DNA of 64,000 bases, taken from positions 1,668,001-1,732,000 of the forward strand of contig NZ_OY776574.1 in NCBI RefSeq assembly GCF_963675815.1, written 5' to 3'. Position 1 is the stretch's first letter, and each line of letters starts with the position of its first letter. The notes beneath the pieces are model-generated. The model saw only the letters and a list, made by a program, of their open reading frames with translations, had not been told where the DNA came from and searched no databases. This document shows positions 8,455 to 17,596 of this stretch, in pieces. Source of the stretch: an uncultured Desulfuromusa sp. (GTDB taxonomy: Bacteria; Desulfobacterota; Desulfuromonadia; Desulfuromonadales; Geopsychrobacteraceae). The translations under genes and the position numbers were made by a program.

Positions 8455-11400
8455 TTAATCTGCCGTAGCTGTTTGATCTTTCGACTTGAATAGTTGCTGC
8501 ACATCTTCAACCATCAGATAAAGGCATGGCACCAGAAACAGGGCGATCAGAGTGGCGAAAAGAATTCCGAATCCGAGAGAAATCGCCATCGGAATTAAAA
8601 AACGCGCCTGCCGTGAGGTTTCGAAGATCATCGGCATCAGCCCACAGAAAGTCGTCAGCGTGGTGAGCAGAATTGGTCGGAAGCGCAGAATCCCTGCTTC
8701 GACGACTCCTGCGAACGCGGATTTTCCCAGACGCCGTTGGCGGTTAGCGAAGTCGATCAATACCAGCGAGTCGTTAACGACAACTCCGGAGAGTGCTACC
8801 ACGCCGAACATGCTCATGACACTCAGGCTGTAACCGAGCAGCAGATGTCCGATCACCGCACCAACAATCCCGAAAGGAATACTGATCATGATGATTGCCG
8901 GTTGCATATAGCTGCGGAAAGGGATCGCCAGCAATGCATAGATCATCACCAGTGCCAGTCCGAGCCCTGTGGCCAGACTGGTCATGCTCTCCGCCATATC
9001 AGCTTGTCTGCCTTCGAAACTAAAGGACAGGCCGGGATGCCGATCGGTTAACTGTGGCAGTGCCTCTGCAAGCAGGGCGCTCTTTATCTGCCCGCTTCGG
9101 CTGGCCGGGCGGACATCAGCAGTGACGCTGATAACTCGTCGTCCGTTGCGACGGTCGATACTTGTATAGGCTCGTCCGCGCTCGATATCGACGGCTTCAC
9201 GCAGTGGAATTTCGATGCCGCTGGGACCGAGTAGAATCATCTCTTCCAGGTCGTACTCAGAAATGCGTTCACTTTTCGGTTTTCGCACTGTTACCGTCAC
9301 CTCATTGCGACCGCGCTGTTGTTGTAACACTTCGGCGCCATCGTAGGCATTGCGAACCTGAAGAGCGACCTCTCTTGCTGTCAGGCCGAGGCTCAGACCC
9401 TCCGGGCGCATACGGAAATCAAGCTGCTGTTTACCGGGGGCGAAGCCGTCATTAATATCAGAAACCATGGCATAACCGGACAGCGTTTCGGCTAATTCCT
9501 GCCCGGCCTGTTCCAAGGTGTCGAGATCGGTGTGACTGAGCTCGACTGTGAGGGCTTTCCCCGAACCGGGTCCACCGGAATCGGATTGGAACATGATGGT
9601 TTCGAGACCACTGATTTCGCCGGTTGCTTGTCGCCACTCTTGAATAAACTGCGCCGTTGAAATAGCGCGTTTCTTCGGATCAACCAGGAAAGCTCTGATT
9701 TCCAAAGTGTGGCTACCGGAGGTCCCATTGACGGATTTTCCCAGGTCTGCAAAGGTGCCGGATACCAGCTCTTGCCCTCGGTAGCGGTCTGCCACCTGGG
9801 CGGCGCTGGCAAGTAACTGGTCCCTCACTGCCTCGGTCTGCTCAATCGGAGAACCGTAAGGCAGGGATACGCTGACTTTAGCGTAATCGGATTCGATACG
9901 TGGGAACATCGTCATCCCCATCCGCCCGCTGATGACCAGAGACGCAGTCAAAATCAGCACCGCAACCGCAACGCTCAGAGTCAGATAACGAAACCGCAGC
10001 AGGTGTTGCAAAAAAGGTGCATAGTATCGTTTGATCAAACGAGTGAAGCCGCTGCTGAAGCGTTGCTGCCAATTATGCAGGTGTCCCAGCAGACCACCAT
10101 GGCGGTTTTCTTTCAAATGGGCCAGATGAGCAGGTAAAACAAACAGTGATTCGATCAGAGAAACGAGAAAAATCGTGATAACCACAACTGGAATCACCTG
10201 AAAGACTTTGCCCATGATGCCAGGAATAAAATAGAGCGGCATGAAGGCAACTACGTTGGTCAGAATGCTGAAGGTGACCGGCATAGCCACTTCACGTGCC
10301 CCGGCAATGGCGGCCTGCACCGGTGGCATTCCCTGCTGACGGAACTTGTAGACATTCTCACCGACGACTATGGCATCATCAACCACGATCCCCAGTGCGA
10401 CGATAAAGGCGAACATAGAGATCATGTTGATGCTGACACCGAGCAGCGGGAGGACGATAAAGGCGCCGAGGAAAGAGATCGGAATCCCCATGGTGACCCA
10501 GAAGGCCAGTCGGGTTTCAAGAAAAAATCCCAATAGCACGAGCACAAGGGCAAGACCGAGATAGGCATTGCCGAGCAGCAGGTCGAGCCGTTGCTTGAAG
10601 ACTTCTGAGCGGTCGTTAAGTGCTGTAACGTTCACACCCGGAGGAAGCTGCTGCTTCCATAATTCCACTTCGGCCAAAGCGGCATTCGCAACTTCGATTG
10701 GGGTTTGATCACCGACCCGGTAGACATCGATCATCACCGCCCGTTTACCGTTGTACTCAGCGTAACGGTCGGTTTCTTTAAAACCATCCTTGATAACGGC
10801 AATATCTTCCAGCAATAGCTGGCTGCCGTTGTTATCAGTCAGAACCGGCAGCTTGGCAAAATCACCCCCATAGTCGCGCCTTTCCTGCATCCGTAGCAAA
10901 ATTTCGCCACCGCTGGTCTTGATTCCCCCCCCGGGCAATTCGATAGCCGCAGTTCTCAGCGTCTGGGCGACCTGGTCAAGGGTCAGATTGTAGGCCCGCA
11001 GTTTTTCCTGAGGAATCTCGATAGAGATTTCCAGTGGCCGGGTCCCGCTGAGTTCGACCTGAGTGATTGCCGGATTCTGTAGCAAAGTATTGCGAAAATT
11101 ATCCGCCAGGGAATGTAGAACCTGTTCGCTCTGATCGCCGTAGAGCGCAAGTGCGATAACATCCCGTTTACGGCTGGCAATTGCGACGGTTGGTTCTTCG
11201 GCTTCATCCGGTAGGGTGGAGATGCGATCGACTTCGCTCTTAACATCCTGAACCAGCTTCTCCAGATCGCTGCCGTTCAGCAGGGTGATGGTGACCGTAC
11301 CCCGCCCTTCATTGGCACTTGAGGTGACTTCATCAACCCCGTCGAGGCCGCTGACGGCTTCCTCGATCGCCAGAATGATGCCCTGCTCAACTTCAGCCGG

Positions 11401-11589
11401 ACTGGCGCCACTGTAAGCAACACTCACAGTGACCTGATCGATATCGAATTCGGGAAAAACTTCCTGCTTGATCTGGCCCATGAAAAACAATCCGCCGATC
11501 AGCAATACCAGCATTAGTAGATTGGCGGCGACTGAATTCCCTGCCATCCAGGCAATGGGTCCTTTTGAGCTCTGTTGCTGCTCATTCAT
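8455..11589 (-). CDS. RND efflux pump inner-membrane transporter (HAE1/AcrB-type)
   Basis: A 1044-residue resistance-nodulation-division permease, the usual size for the family, with the twofold repeat: N-terminal helix, large periplasmic loop, six-helix bundle, then a second loop and bundle. The proton-relay pair in TM4 is visible in LGIVVDDAIVVGEN, and the second half has GVVVNDSLVLIDFAN. It would export hydrophobic or amphiphilic compounds with the proton gradient. It is the last gene of a three-gene operon: its ATG overlaps the stop of the membrane fusion protein by four bases. Sequence character fits the drug/multi-substrate (HAE1-like) branch; heavy-metal export (CusA type) is less likely since no Met cluster is seen. 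Confidence 0.92.
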   Translation of the reverse strand: MNEQQQSSKGPIAWMAGNSVAANLLMLVLLIGGLFFMGQIKQEVFPEFDIDQVTVSVAYSGASPAEVEQGIILAIEEAVSGLDGVDEVTSSANEGRGTVTITLLNGSDLEKLVQDVKSEVDRISTLPDEAEEPTVAIASRKRDVIALALYGDQSEQVLHSLADNFRNTLLQNPAITQVELSGTRPLEISIEIPQEKLRAYNLTLDQVAQTLRTAAIELPGGGIKTSGGEILLRMQERRDYGGDFAKLPVLTDNNGSQLLLEDIAVIKDGFKETDRYAEYNGKRAVMIDVYRVGDQTPIEVANAALAEVELWKQQLPPGVNVTALNDRSEVFKQRLDLLLGNAYLGLALVLVLLGFFLETRLAFWVTMGIPISFLGAFIVLPLLGVSINMISMFAFIVALGIVVDDAIVVGENVYKFRQQGMPPVQAAIAGAREVAMPVTFSILTNVVAFMPLYFIPGIMGKVFQVIPVVVITIFLVSLIESLFVLPAHLAHLKENRHGGLLGHLHNWQQRFSSGFTRLIKRYYAPFLQHLLRFRYLTLSVAVAVLILTASLVISGRMGMTMFPRIESDYAKVSVSLPYGSPIEQTEAVRDQLLASAAQVADRYRGQELVSGTFADLGKSVNGTSGSHTLEIRAFLVDPKKRAISTAQFIQEWRQATGEISGLETIMFQSDSGGPGSGKALTVELSHTDLDTLEQAGQELAETLSGYAMVSDINDGFAPGKQQLDFRMRPEGLSLGLTAREVALQVRNAYDGAEVLQQQRGRNEVTVTVRKPKSERISEYDLEEMILLGPSGIEIPLREAVDIERGRAYTSIDRRNGRRVISVTADVRPASRSGQIKSALLAEALPQLTDRHPGLSFSFEGRQADMAESMTSLATGLGLALVMIYALLAIPFRSYMQPAIIMISIPFGIVGAVIGHLLLGYSLSVMSMFGVVALSGVVVNDSLVLIDFANRQRRLGKSAFAGVVEAGILRFRPILLTTLTTFCGLMPMIFETSRQARFLIPMAISLGFGILFATLIALFLVPCLYLMVEDVQQLFKSKDQTATAD

Positions 11590-12827
11590 TGCAGTTCTCC
11601 TGCCTGATTCAGTTTCTCCGGTGCCTCCAGCCGCAGTTTCATGCCATCCACCGCAGTGCTCAGATTGCTGGTCACTAATCGGACATTTTCCGGTAGGTTG
11701 TTGCGCAGAAGCACCCGGCCACTGTTACGCCAGAGCACCTTGGCTTTTTTAATCATCAAAGTCTGCTGGGCGTCTACCAGCCAGAGTTGATTGCCATCAT
11801 GGAGCGCAGAACTGGGCACATTGATAACGTCAGAAAGCGTTTTTCCCATGATTTCAACCCGGACATATTCTCCGAGCAGCAGTGGCTGGCGCCGGTCAAC
11901 CGGTTCTTTCAGGTCAAGAGGGTCGTTTACTGTGACCAGAATACGCGCCATACGACCATTTTCTTCAAGATCGCCAAGGAGTTTTGACACTCTGCCCACT
12001 TTCTGTTTGTCACCGGTGGTGATCTGAACCATTGAGCCCTGATCACCGGTTTGCTGGGGAATTTCTATCCAGCGGAGACGATCAACGGGCAGTGATGCCT
12101 GGATCCAGTAACGATCAGTTCCAACCAAAGTGGCAATATTTTCGTGAGCGGAGACGTAGCTGCCCGGTTCGGCAGTTTCTGCTGTTACCAGAGCGTTGAA
12201 GGGAGCATACAGGATCGTTCGCTGCAGATTGAGTTGGGCCTGTGCCAGATCAGCTTTGGCGGCACTGTATTCTGCCTCTGCTTTGACCAGATGTGGCTGA
12301 CGTAGTGCCAGTTCTCGATCCTGCTCGCTGGCAGAGTCCTTAGCATCGTACAGGTCCCACTCCTGTCTGGCAATTTCCTGATTGCCTTTTTCGATTGCCA
12401 GAGCATAGGCGGCATCGGCAACACTGCTTTCGGCCTGAGCTACAGCGAGCTGATAGTCTGTAGGCTCCAATGCCAGAAGTTTTTCTCCTTTTTTGATACG
12501 GCTGCCGAGTTCAAAGTTGTTATTGATATCGATGATCCGTCCACTGACTTCGGCCTGCAGGTTCAGCTCACTTGCTGGAATCACCGTCCCCATGGCAGTA
12601 ACCGTCACCTGTTCCAATGTCGATTTCAGCGCTGCTGTTGACACCAATGGTGCCTCTTTAACCGGTTTTGTGCGGTTCGCTTTCGGTGTGCTTTTGACGA
12701 TGTAAGCCCCTGCCATCAAGGCGGAGGTGAGGATCAGAAGGATGACCAGAAGAGTCAGAAGCTTTGATTTGTATCCGCTTGTTTTATTGTTTGCCGAGGT
12801 CGGTTGGTTGGTCTCGGAATGATTCAT
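11586..12827 (-). CDS. RND efflux periplasmic adaptor (membrane fusion protein)
   Basis: A 413-residue HlyD/AcrA-family adaptor. One hydrophobic segment (LLTLLVILLILTSALMAGA, about residues 23-41) anchors it in the inner membrane with the bulk in the periplasm. The first lipoyl half follows with QVTVTAMGTVIPASELNLQAEVSG, then a helical hairpin, the second lipoyl half (ILYAPFNALVTAETAEPGSYV) and beta-barrel domains. It bridges the permease encoded next and the outer-membrane factor encoded before. Both junctions are 4-base ATGA overlaps, indicating coupled translation and fixed stoichiometry. There is no lipobox, unlike AcrA. Confidence 0.9.
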   Translation of the reverse strand: MNHSETNQPTSANNKTSGYKSKLLTLLVILLILTSALMAGAYIVKSTPKANRTKPVKEAPLVSTAALKSTLEQVTVTAMGTVIPASELNLQAEVSGRIIDINNNFELGSRIKKGEKLLALEPTDYQLAVAQAESSVADAAYALAIEKGNQEIARQEWDLYDAKDSASEQDRELALRQPHLVKAEAEYSAAKADLAQAQLNLQRTILYAPFNALVTAETAEPGSYVSAHENIATLVGTDRYWIQASLPVDRLRWIEIPQQTGDQGSMVQITTGDKQKVGRVSKLLGDLEENGRMARILVTVNDPLDLKEPVDRRQPLLLGEYVRVEIMGKTLSDVINVPSSALHDGNQLWLVDAQQTLMIKKAKVLWRNSGRVLLRNNLPENVRLVTSNLSTAVDGMKLRLEAPEKLNQAGELQ

Positions 12828-14233
12828 AATTGCACCTCAAGTTGCTGTACCGGTAGCTGTTCAGTCCAGTTGCCTCCTAGAACCCGATGGAGGACGACCC
12901 GGTTAGTCAATAAGTCAAGTTTTTGATTGAGTAGATCCTGCTGCAACTGTTCAACGTTTTGTAATTCAGTCAGTACCGGAAGATAGGAAATAAGTCCCTT
13001 CAGGTAGCGGTTTTTTGCAGTCGAAAGTGCTTGTTCGGCAAGATCCAGTTGGCGCTGCAGGGCCGTCATCTCTTCCTGTAATTTTTGTTCACTGATCAGC
13101 GCATCTTCGACTTCACGGATGGCAGTCAGCACAGTTAGCTGATAGTTTGCCAGCCGTTCGCTGATAATTGCCTGCTGTCGTTCGACTTCTGCAGAACGTG
13201 CGCCGCCGTCAAGAAGTGGCGCAGTCAGGTTGTTGGCGAGGTTGAGCAGCCAGTTATCGAACAGATCGCCAAAATCACCACTGGTTGTGATGGAGGCGGT
13301 CAACTTCAAAGTTGGCAGCCTATCTGCCTTAGCGATTGTCAGATCCCAATCGGCAGCTTGCAGGCGAAGTCCTGCGGCACGAATGTCGGGGCGTTGCTCC
13401 AAAAGTTCAGCCGGAAGTCCCAGCTGTGGTAACGATTGCATCTGTGGAAGTTCGAAACTGTTTAAGTTCAGCGGTTGTTGTGGGTGTTTGCCAAGCAGGA
13501 CTGAAAGTTCATTGCGCAGGAGTTGTTCTTGGGCTTGATTTCTTGGAAGCTGTGTTTGCAGTGCCGCAATTGATTCTTTTTGTTGCAACAGCTCGAGAGC
13601 GGTGGCTTGTGCTTTACGAAAACGGAGATCAACCAGATCGAGATAGCTTTGCGCGGTTGCGATCTGTTCTGCCAATAATTGCTGCAGCTGTATCTGGGTG
13701 ATTAACTGTAGCCAGGAATTGGTTACTTCGGCAGCCAGACTAATGGCAGCGGCGTGGAGATCTTCCCGGGTTGCCTGTTCCTCTTTCTGCTGACTGTTGA
13801 CCTCTGCAGCGATTCGCCCCCAAAGATCTAGCTCAAAACTGCTGCTTAAACTCAGGGAATAATTTTCATTGTCCGAAGTGTTACCGCCGCTTCGGGTGCG
13901 ATTGACAGATTGTGCAGCGTCAAAATTCAGATCAGGTTGTTGGTTGCTTTTCCTCTGTCGACTCAGTGATTGAGCCTGCACCAGTCTTGCCCAGGCCTGT
14001 CGTAATGAAAGATTGTCGTTCAGCGCTTCCTCGACCAGTCGGTCGAGATCATCTGCGGCAAAGCTCTGCCACCAGCGATCTGGTGTATCAGAATCGATCT
14101 CTGCAACTGTATAACTCTGTGGCAATTCGACGAGTTCTGCTGGTTGTAGTTGCGCCCTAAAAGGACTGCAGCCACCGATCAGCAGCAAGAATAAAAACAG
14201 AAATAGATTCTGTTTAGCTATCATCTTGTCCAT
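12824..14233 (-). CDS. Outer-membrane efflux lipoprotein (NodT/TolC family)
   Basis: A 469-residue outer-membrane factor, first gene of the efflux operon. The signal peptide ends in the lipobox LIGGC (Cys22), so the mature trimer is lipid-anchored as in NodT/OprM. Two OEP repeats are present, each with a long coiled coil: the first contains NLSLRQAWARLVQAQSL, the second ELLEQRPDIRAAGLRLQAADWDLTIAKADRLPTL, the classic family signature. ATG 14233 is preceded by GAGGAAG. Being first in the operon with the permease last is an unusual but known order. A CpxR-like direct repeat lies about 90 bases upstream and may control the operon. Confidence 0.9.
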   Translation of the reverse strand: MDKMIAKQNLFLFLFLLLIGGCSPFRAQLQPAELVELPQSYTVAEIDSDTPDRWWQSFAADDLDRLVEEALNDNLSLRQAWARLVQAQSLSRQRKSNQQPDLNFDAAQSVNRTRSGGNTSDNENYSLSLSSSFELDLWGRIAAEVNSQQKEEQATREDLHAAAISLAAEVTNSWLQLITQIQLQQLLAEQIATAQSYLDLVDLRFRKAQATALELLQQKESIAALQTQLPRNQAQEQLLRNELSVLLGKHPQQPLNLNSFELPQMQSLPQLGLPAELLEQRPDIRAAGLRLQAADWDLTIAKADRLPTLKLTASITTSGDFGDLFDNWLLNLANNLTAPLLDGGARSAEVERQQAIISERLANYQLTVLTAIREVEDALISEQKLQEEMTALQRQLDLAEQALSTAKNRYLKGLISYLPVLTELQNVEQLQQDLLNQKLDLLTNRVVLHRVLGGNWTEQLPVQQLEVQL

Positions 14234-14321
14234 TTCTTCCTCATTTTGGAACTATCGTTTAAGTCGTTTGCAATAGTACGCTTCTATCGTTGACTTTGAT
14301 GTTAATTATGGAAACAGTTTT

Positions 14322-14336
14322 GTAAAGTTTTGTAAA
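14322..14336 (-). promoter_or_regulatory. CpxR-like direct repeat upstream of the RND efflux operon
   Basis: The plus strand shows GTAAA, five bases, GTAAA, embedded in two copies of the 10-bp unit GTTTTGTAAA plus a further GTTT (14317-14340). GTAAA-N5-GTAAA is the classical CpxR box of enterobacteria. It lies 89 bases upstream of the outer-membrane factor start. Tandem 10-bp units on one face of the helix are what OmpR-family response regulators bind, but the regulator here is unknown and not encoded in this window. Confidence 0.4.
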
Positions 14337-14420
14337 GTTTGGAAGGGAGTGCTGCTGGTTTATTTTTCTATTTATGGGGGGTCTATCTGAGAAAGTAAGG
14401 TGCGCAACATTCCTGGTTTC

Positions 14421-16004
14421 TTAGATTTGAGCTGATTTATATGATGCATTGTGATCCGGAGATTTATCGTCACCCCCAGCTTCCCGGTCCTGTCCGCGAT
14501 ACTGAATGGCTTCACTGAGATGGAGAGTTTCAATGTGTTCTGCTCCCGCCAGGTCGGCAATGGGTTCTTGCCAGTTTAAGGATTCGGGTAAAACTGCGGG
14601 CTGAAAGTCCCAGTTTGTCGGTGACCTGTTCCAGCAGGGCATCTCCTTTTGCATCAAGCTTGCAGAAACGGCGAATGTGACGAGTCTGCATTTGACTGTT
14701 GGCGTGGAGATCGAGAAGGGGCCAAACGCTCATGTTGTATTTTTCGGGCACGATTGACGCGCTCACGGATGACAGCACTGCTTTCGGCCGCATTTTGATC
14801 GGTCAAATCTTTGTGCGGGACTCTGGGGACTTCGACATGGAGATCAATTCTATCGAGCAGTGGTCCGGAAAGGCGATTCCGATAGCGTTGCAGCATAGGC
14901 GGAGTGCAGGTGCAATCATGTTGAATATCACAAGAAATCCACAAGGGCAGGGGTTCATGGCAGCGACCAGCATGAAATTGGCAGGATAAGTTAAACTTAA
15001 AGCGGCCCTACTGATGCTGACCTGGCCGTCTTCAAGGGGTTGACGCAGCATCTCCAGAACATTTTTTTTGAACTCGGGAAATTCATCTAAAAATAAAATT
15101 CCTCGATGGGCTAACGAGACCTCTCCCGGGCGGGGATAACTGCCGCCGCCAATAAGCCCGGCATCGGAGATTGTGTGGTGTGGTGAACGGAACGGTCGCT
15201 GCCTGACCAAAGCGTTTTTGCGTGCTAATAAGCCTGCGACAGAATGAATTTTGGTTGCTTCGAGTGCTTCTTCAAAGGAGAAGTCAGGCAGGATTGTTTG
15301 GCAGCCGCCGTGCGAGCATGGTTTTCCCGCTGCCGGGAGGTCCAGCCATGAGAATATTGTGGGCACCGGCCCGCTGCAACTTCGAGCGCTCTCTTGACGT
15401 GCTCCTGCCCACGGACTTCAGCAAAATCATCTCCATTTGTAGAAATCTGCTGGTCAAGCAGGCTTGCGGTGGCCTGGTAGGGGGTAAAGGATTGTTCTCC
15501 GTTGATCAGCGCTACGGCTTCACCCAGATCATGTACTGGATAAACTTTTGGACCGGCGACTATCGCTCCCTCTTCAGCATTATCTGCTGGGACCAGCAAG
15601 GAATAGTCGCCCCAATCCCGAACCGATACGGCAACAGGAAGAACACCCCGAACAGGTTTGATCTGTCCATCAAGAGAGAGTTCTCCCAAGAGAATGTAGT
15701 TCTTGAGGTTGTCGGCATTGACGATACCGGTGGCACAGAGTAAGCCGATGGCAATCGGCAGATCAAAGGCGGCACCATCTTTGCGGATATCGGCAGGAGC
15801 AAGGTTGATGGTGATCCGCCGGGCGGGAAAGTCATAGCCTGAATTTTTGATGGCTGATTTAACTCGATCTTTACTTTCTTTGACTGCCCCCTCCGGAAGA
15901 CCTACGGTTGAAAATTGCGGTAGTCCTTGGGCAATATCAACTTCCACTTCAACCGGATAAGCGTCAATACCAATCAGCGCCCCTGAAATAACTTTGGCCA
16001 GCAT
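14421..16004 (-). pseudogene. comM: comM/yifB Mg-chelatase-like AAA+ ATPase, broken by five frameshifts
   Basis: The reading starts intact at ATG 16004 (MLAKVISGALIGIDAYPVEV) and covers the N-terminal domain to the point where Walker A should begin. It then needs frame changes at about 15371 (extra G), 15298 (extra A), 14930 (missing G), 14720 (extra C) and 14563 (extra C) to recover, in order, GPPGSGKTMLARRL, the SFEEALEATKIHSVAGLL and FLDEFPEFKKN parts, MNPCPCGFLG, the RERVNRAR region, LGLSARSFTRILKLART and the SEAIQYR tail. All shifts are single bases at or next to short homopolymers. ComM is a hexameric branch-migration helicase aiding natural transformation. Total span equals a normal ~505-residue gene, so no segment is lost. 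This is a recent pseudogene or an error-rich stretch of sequence. Confidence 0.85.
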
Positions 16005-16008
16005 TCTT

Positions 16009-16021
16009 CCCCCCCCCCCCC
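16009..16021 (-). repeat. Run of 13 G at the ribosome-binding site of comM
   Basis: Thirteen consecutive C on the plus strand read as G13 on the coding strand, four bases (AAGA) before the comM ATG. It overlaps the position of the Shine-Dalgarno sequence. A second C7 run lies at 16048-16054. Such tracts are prone to slippage, so length change would alter ribosome-site spacing or strength, but also make sequencing unreliable here. Confidence 0.8.
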
Positions 16022-16045
16022 ATTTCTCTTATATTGTAGAATGTT

Positions 16046-16082
16046 CTCCCCCCCATCTTCTTTTACTCTGAAGAAGGGGGAG
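16046..16082 (-). terminator. Imperfect hairpin downstream of trxB
   Basis: After the trxB stop (minus strand) an arm of CTCCCCC plus TTCTT can pair with AAGAA and GGGGGAG, leaving a five-base bulge and an eight-base loop. No U-tract follows, so intrinsic termination is doubtful; it could instead separate trxB from the comM transcript by structure. Confidence 0.3.
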
Positions 16083-16096
16083 TTTCTCATTTCAAA

Positions 16097-17035
16097 CTAT
16101 GCTTGATGATCCAGGGCATCAATGTGTTTTTCAGCCATAAGTGCTGCAACGGCTCCATCACCGACGGCTGTCGATACCTGCCTGAGGATGGTGGTGCGAT
16201 TATCTCCCGCAACAAAAATACCCGGAACGCTGGTTTTGGTGTCTTCACCGGCTTTAACATAGCCATCGTCTGTTAATTCAACGAGATCACTGATGAAGTC
16301 AGTTGTTGGAGTGACGCCAACCGCAACAAACATTCCCTGGATTTCAATTTTGCGGGTTTCACCGGTCAGGGTGTCTTTTAGCACAGCACCGGTGAGGCCA
16401 CTGTTGTCAGATTCAAAGCTTTCAACCACAGAATTCCAGGCGATTTCAATTTTTTCGTCAGCAATGGCCCGATCTTGCAGAATCTTGGTCGCACGAAGTT
16501 GGTCACGCCGATGGACCAGAATGACTTTGCTGGCGAAACGGGTCAGAAACAATGCTTCCTCGACGGCAGTATCTCCGCCGCCAATTACGGCAATCGGTAC
16601 GTCACGAAAAAAAGCACCGTCGCAGGTTGCGCAGTACGAAACCCCTTTACCAACCAGAGCTTCTTCACCCTCAACTCCCAGTTTTCTTGGAATCGCTCCT
16701 GTTGCTATAATGACAGCTTTACAGGTGATTTCTTTGCCGTCGACAATCAGGGTTTTGGTGGCACCGTTGTCGATGACCTTTTCGACGGTACCATAATCAG
16801 TTTCCAAGCCGAATTCGACACAATGCTCCTGAAAACGTGTCATCAGTTCCGGGCCGCCAATTCCACCCGGATATCCCGGCCAGTTTTCGACCAGAGTTGT
16901 TGTCATCATTTGCCCACCCATAATCATTTTTTCGAGCAACAGAGTTTTCAATCGTGCTCGAGAGGCATAGAGGCCGGCTGTCATTCCTGCTGGGCCACCT
17001 CCAACGATGATGACATCGTATTCAGCAACGCTCAT
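16097..17035 (-). CDS. trxB: Thioredoxin-disulfide reductase
   Basis: A 312-residue low-molecular-weight thioredoxin reductase. The FAD motif GGGPAGMTAGLYASRA lies at the N-terminus, the redox-active CATC pair (CATCDGAFF) in the middle, and the NADPH motif GGGDTAVEEALFLT after it. GIFVAGDNR is the C-terminal FAD contact. It transfers electrons from NADPH to thioredoxin in the cytoplasm. ATG 17035 has AGGAG upstream. Length and all motifs match bacterial TrxB. Note that the last motif has GDNR where many TrxB have GDVR. No thioredoxin gene is adjacent; it stands as a single gene between comM and a divergent membrane-protein gene. Confidence 0.93.
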   Translation of the reverse strand: MSVAEYDVIIVGGGPAGMTAGLYASRARLKTLLLEKMIMGGQMMTTTLVENWPGYPGGIGGPELMTRFQEHCVEFGLETDYGTVEKVIDNGATKTLIVDGKEITCKAVIIATGAIPRKLGVEGEEALVGKGVSYCATCDGAFFRDVPIAVIGGGDTAVEEALFLTRFASKVILVHRRDQLRATKILQDRAIADEKIEIAWNSVVESFESDNSGLTGAVLKDTLTGETRKIEIQGMFVAVGVTPTTDFISDLVELTDDGYVKAGEDTKTSVPGIFVAGDNRTTILRQVSTAVGDGAVAALMAEKHIDALDHQA

Positions 17036-17245
17036 CTTTTAAGCTCCTGTCTTTTGTTTAATGTGTTTAAATTTAATAGGTTCGTTGTAAAATATTTAAT
17101 CAATTTTCCGACCTGTTGTTCTACAACTAAACTCTGTTTGAAGTCAAATCGCGCCATGATCTGTAATGTTCAGTGAGTTGTGTCTATTTCTTGAATTTTA
17201 AAAGGCACACAGGTACTATCAGTCGAATGAGTTAAGGGAGTTGGC

Positions 17246-17593
17246 ATGTTGAAATTGTTGAAATATTTTTTGTGGTTGGTGGTTATTGTTGCACTGGCAC
17301 TCGGTTTTGATCAGCTGATGCTTAAGCTGCCGTTTCATAGTCCGGGACTGAAACAGACACAACAATTCTACGTTGATTTTCGTACTCGACTGGTAGGGCT
17401 GATGCAGGCTGATACCCTGTCATCTTCCTCTATCGAGTCTGTAATTGGGGGAACAACAGCAGTTTCAGTGCCAACCGGGGAAAAAATAAATCGCTATCTT
17501 TATGTTGACGGCAATGGAACTTTGCAGTTTGCCGACAGCCTTCAACAGGTCCCTGCAGAGTATCGTCAGGATGCGCAAAGGCTTGCAGATTAG
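17246..17593 (+). CDS. Small membrane-anchored protein of unknown function
   Basis: A 115-residue protein I do not recognise. One N-terminal hydrophobic segment (about residues 4-21, YFLWLVVIVALALGFDQL) acts as an uncleaved anchor or signal. The rest is a ~90-residue hydrophilic domain, probably periplasmic, with a Ser-rich linker (ADTLSSSSIESV) and a short beta-like stretch (INRYLYVDGNGTLQFADSL). GGGAG precedes ATG 17246. It ends three bases before an MFS transporter start, so the pair is probably translated together. No cysteine or catalytic pattern is visible. Confidence 0.6.
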   Translation: MLKLLKYFLWLVVIVALALGFDQLMLKLPFHSPGLKQTQQFYVDFRTRLVGLMQADTLSSSSIESVIGGTTAVSVPTGEKINRYLYVDGNGTLQFADSLQQVPAEYRQDAQRLAD

Positions 17594-17596
17594 TTT

